Source of the DNA: Argyresthia goedartella
Taxonomy: Eukaryota; Arthropoda; Insecta; Lepidoptera; Argyresthiidae
NCBI GenBank assembly: GCA_949825045.1
Contig: OX463835.1
Coordinates: 21,593,201 to 21,657,200 of the forward strand
DNA length: 64,000 nucleotides
Direction of reading: 5' to 3'
The notes beneath the pieces were generated by a model. It had not been told where the DNA came from, ran no database searches, and saw only the letters and a program-made list of their open reading frames with translations. The stretch's first letter is position 1; the number at the start of each line of letters is the position of its first letter. This document shows, in pieces, positions 62,649-64,000 of this stretch. The position numbers were made by a program, and so were the translations under genes.

Positions 62649-63056
62649 AGGGTTCCGTACCCAAAGGTTAAAAACGGGACCCTATTACTAAGGCTCCGCT
62701 GTCTGTCTGAATGTCTGTCCGTCCGTCACCAGGCTGTATCTCATCTACCATGATAGTAAGACAGTTGAAATTTTCACAGATGATGTATTTCTGTTGCCGC
62801 TATAACAACAAATACTAAATGCAGAATAAAATAAATATTTAAGGGGGCTCCCATACAACAATTCTTTCAATACCACATACAAACTTATGAATGTCCCTGG
62901 TTACCTACATGGAATATGAAAGTAAGCCGCACCAATATCTTTGTAAACAACATTTTGCTATGTAAAATCCAAACTATTCACTCCACACCATCCCTACCAT
63001 TGTACGGTGGTACGGAACCCTTCGTGCGCGAGTCCGACTCGCACTTGGCCGGTTTT
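62649..63056 (+). mobile_element. AGGGTTCCGTACC repeat with 13-bp inverted ends and 3' hairpin
   Basis: AGGGTTCCGTACC (62649-62661) and GGTACGGAACCCT (63009-63021) are exact inverted repeats. GCGAGTCCGACTCGC forms a 7-bp palindrome right after, followed by ACTTGGCCGGTTTT. The order of blocks matches the copy at 57883-58147. This sequence type is widespread in moth and butterfly genomes. A hairpin near the 3' end recalls Helitrons, while the inverted ends recall MITEs; the class is unsettled. Confidence 0.7.
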
Positions 63057-63650
63057 AACTAATACGCGCCTCCGAAATATACATCGCCAACTCTAAGAAT
63101 TTCGACAAGTTTGTTATGTTAGTATGGAAATCGCAGTGAACCAATATTCGAATGCGCTTTATTGGTATAAAAACATCTCTGAAGAAAAATACAAAATAAC
63201 TATTTGTGCTCTGAAATGGTGCCATAAAAGCTCTAAAAATACCAAAAATAACTATTGGGATCACGCTACAGCACTAAATTATATATACATATAATGCAAT
63301 GTTTCTATGAAATTTGTTTATGCTATCAAGATAACCTTGCAGTTTGTTCACACCGCCCGCCATTATTGGTAAATGTTGCAAGTAGGAAGGGGAAAAAATC
63401 CCACTCCCGCTTTTTGTTGAATCCTAATCCTGCTATAGTATATGATTTCAAATCGCTCATTAGAAGGAAAGTACAGTTGAGGTGGCATCATCTACGTAAC
63501 TGCGCGCGGCGGCGTTCGTCCTACAAAGGGACAATGTGCAATACTCAAACAAAAAAACAATGTGGCGTATCTTGTTGACGACCTTTTGAAGGGCACACTT
63601 ATTAATATTATATTTTATATACGAGTTATTCCTCTAAAGACGATTCTATA
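63057..63650. other. No gene recognised
   Basis: A plus-strand frame of 107 codons (63255-63578) has no motif and overlaps A/T-rich sequence; I do not support it as a gene. Confidence 0.4.
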
Positions 63651-63689
63651 CCAATTCTATAAATACTCATTTCCAAACGTCGCGTGTCG

Positions 63690-63890
63690 CCTGAAGAAAT
63701 ATTCACTTCAAAACGCGTCGCGCGCGTGAGTCGCGTAACGTTGACTCGCCGTTGCCAGGCAACGATTTCCCCTCCCGCGCCCGCCCCGCGACAACCTCCC
63801 AGTTGCTTGCTCTTGCATTGCTAGTCAGTCAGTCGCCACGCCGCCGCCGCCGCCCCGCCGAGCCGACCGCCATTTGTCAGTGTTGTTTAG
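63690..63890 (+). promoter_or_regulatory. CpG-rich promoter-like segment with RFX X-box
   Basis: GTTGCCAGGCAAC at 63751-63763 is a perfect palindromic X-box, the binding site of RFX factors. Around it are many CpGs (GCGCGCGTGAGTCGCG, CGCCGCCGCCGCC) and CCGCCATTTGTC, close to a YY1-type site. The block stands out sharply from the A/T-rich DNA on both sides and looks like the 5' end of a gene that continues past the window on the plus strand, or diverges on the minus strand. Confidence 0.5.
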
Positions 63891-64000
63891 CGCAGAATAA
63901 ATAACATGACTTCTTGGACATTCATTCAGATTCCGTTTAGTTTATACCTGTATCTATTTGAAGATAACATTCAGTTTTACTTATAATACCAATAAATACA

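Overview
The window looks like a gene-poor stretch of an insect genome, most probably a moth or butterfly. It is A+T rich and packed with eukaryotic transposable elements of several classes. Some repeats are types common in Lepidoptera: LINE 3' ends carrying a short ATCTCT/AGAGAT hairpin, the AGGGTTCCGTACC repeat ending in GACTCGCACTTGGCCGG, and a Dong/R4-type LINE sitting in (TAA)n. Genes have introns with GT/AG borders and there is no operon structure. The species assignment is inference from repeat content, not a database match.

Layout. 1-7.1 kb holds decayed LINEs: a plus-strand Jockey-superfamily copy ('family X'), a second RT fragment, and a minus-strand I-like element with an RNase H domain that is internally deleted. 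7.16-18.08 kb is a full-length X element split in its endonuclease by a younger, intact element Y (9.84-15.23 kb; ORF1 and ORF2 both open). 18.09-21.3 kb is the 3' part of a decayed minus-strand BEL/Pao retrotransposon, fused to a minus-strand LINE (W, 21.3-24.96 kb). W carries promoter-like tandem monomers and a 955-bp DNA element with perfect 31-bp terminal inverted repeats. 24.96-33.5 kb is a mosaic of LINE 3' ends, RT scraps, two inverted copies of a palindrome-containing repeat, and unrecognised sequence. 33.52-39.28 kb is a Dong/R4-like element flanked by (TAA)n and interrupted by another LINE with a 14-bp target duplication.

40.26-45.9 kb holds a six-exon PIF/Harbinger transposase gene (356 codons, DDE residues present) and a nearly identical 2.75-kb tandem copy lacking the first 48 codons. 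A convergent three-exon Myb/SANT-like gene at 46.18-47.44 kb is the partner protein usually encoded by Harbinger elements; it has one nonsense codon. 50.92-57.48 kb is a complete BEL/Pao element with 186-bp LTRs that read identical and an unbroken polyprotein. It lies within or beside one arm of a long inverted repeat (arms at about 57.62-57.86 and 59.34-59.58 kb, outer extensions at 50.80-50.92 and 59.58-59.70 kb) whose interior contains an unrecognised exon-like ORF. 59.77-61.27 kb is a minus-strand C2H2 zinc-finger coding exon with four in-frame nonsense codons but no frameshift.

The last 300 bases are a CpG-rich, promoter-like segment with a perfect RFX-type X-box palindrome; the gene it would serve lies outside the window. 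Most open reading frames here belong to mobile elements. The zinc-finger exon, the exon-like ORF at 58.3 kb and the terminal promoter are the best candidates for host sequence.
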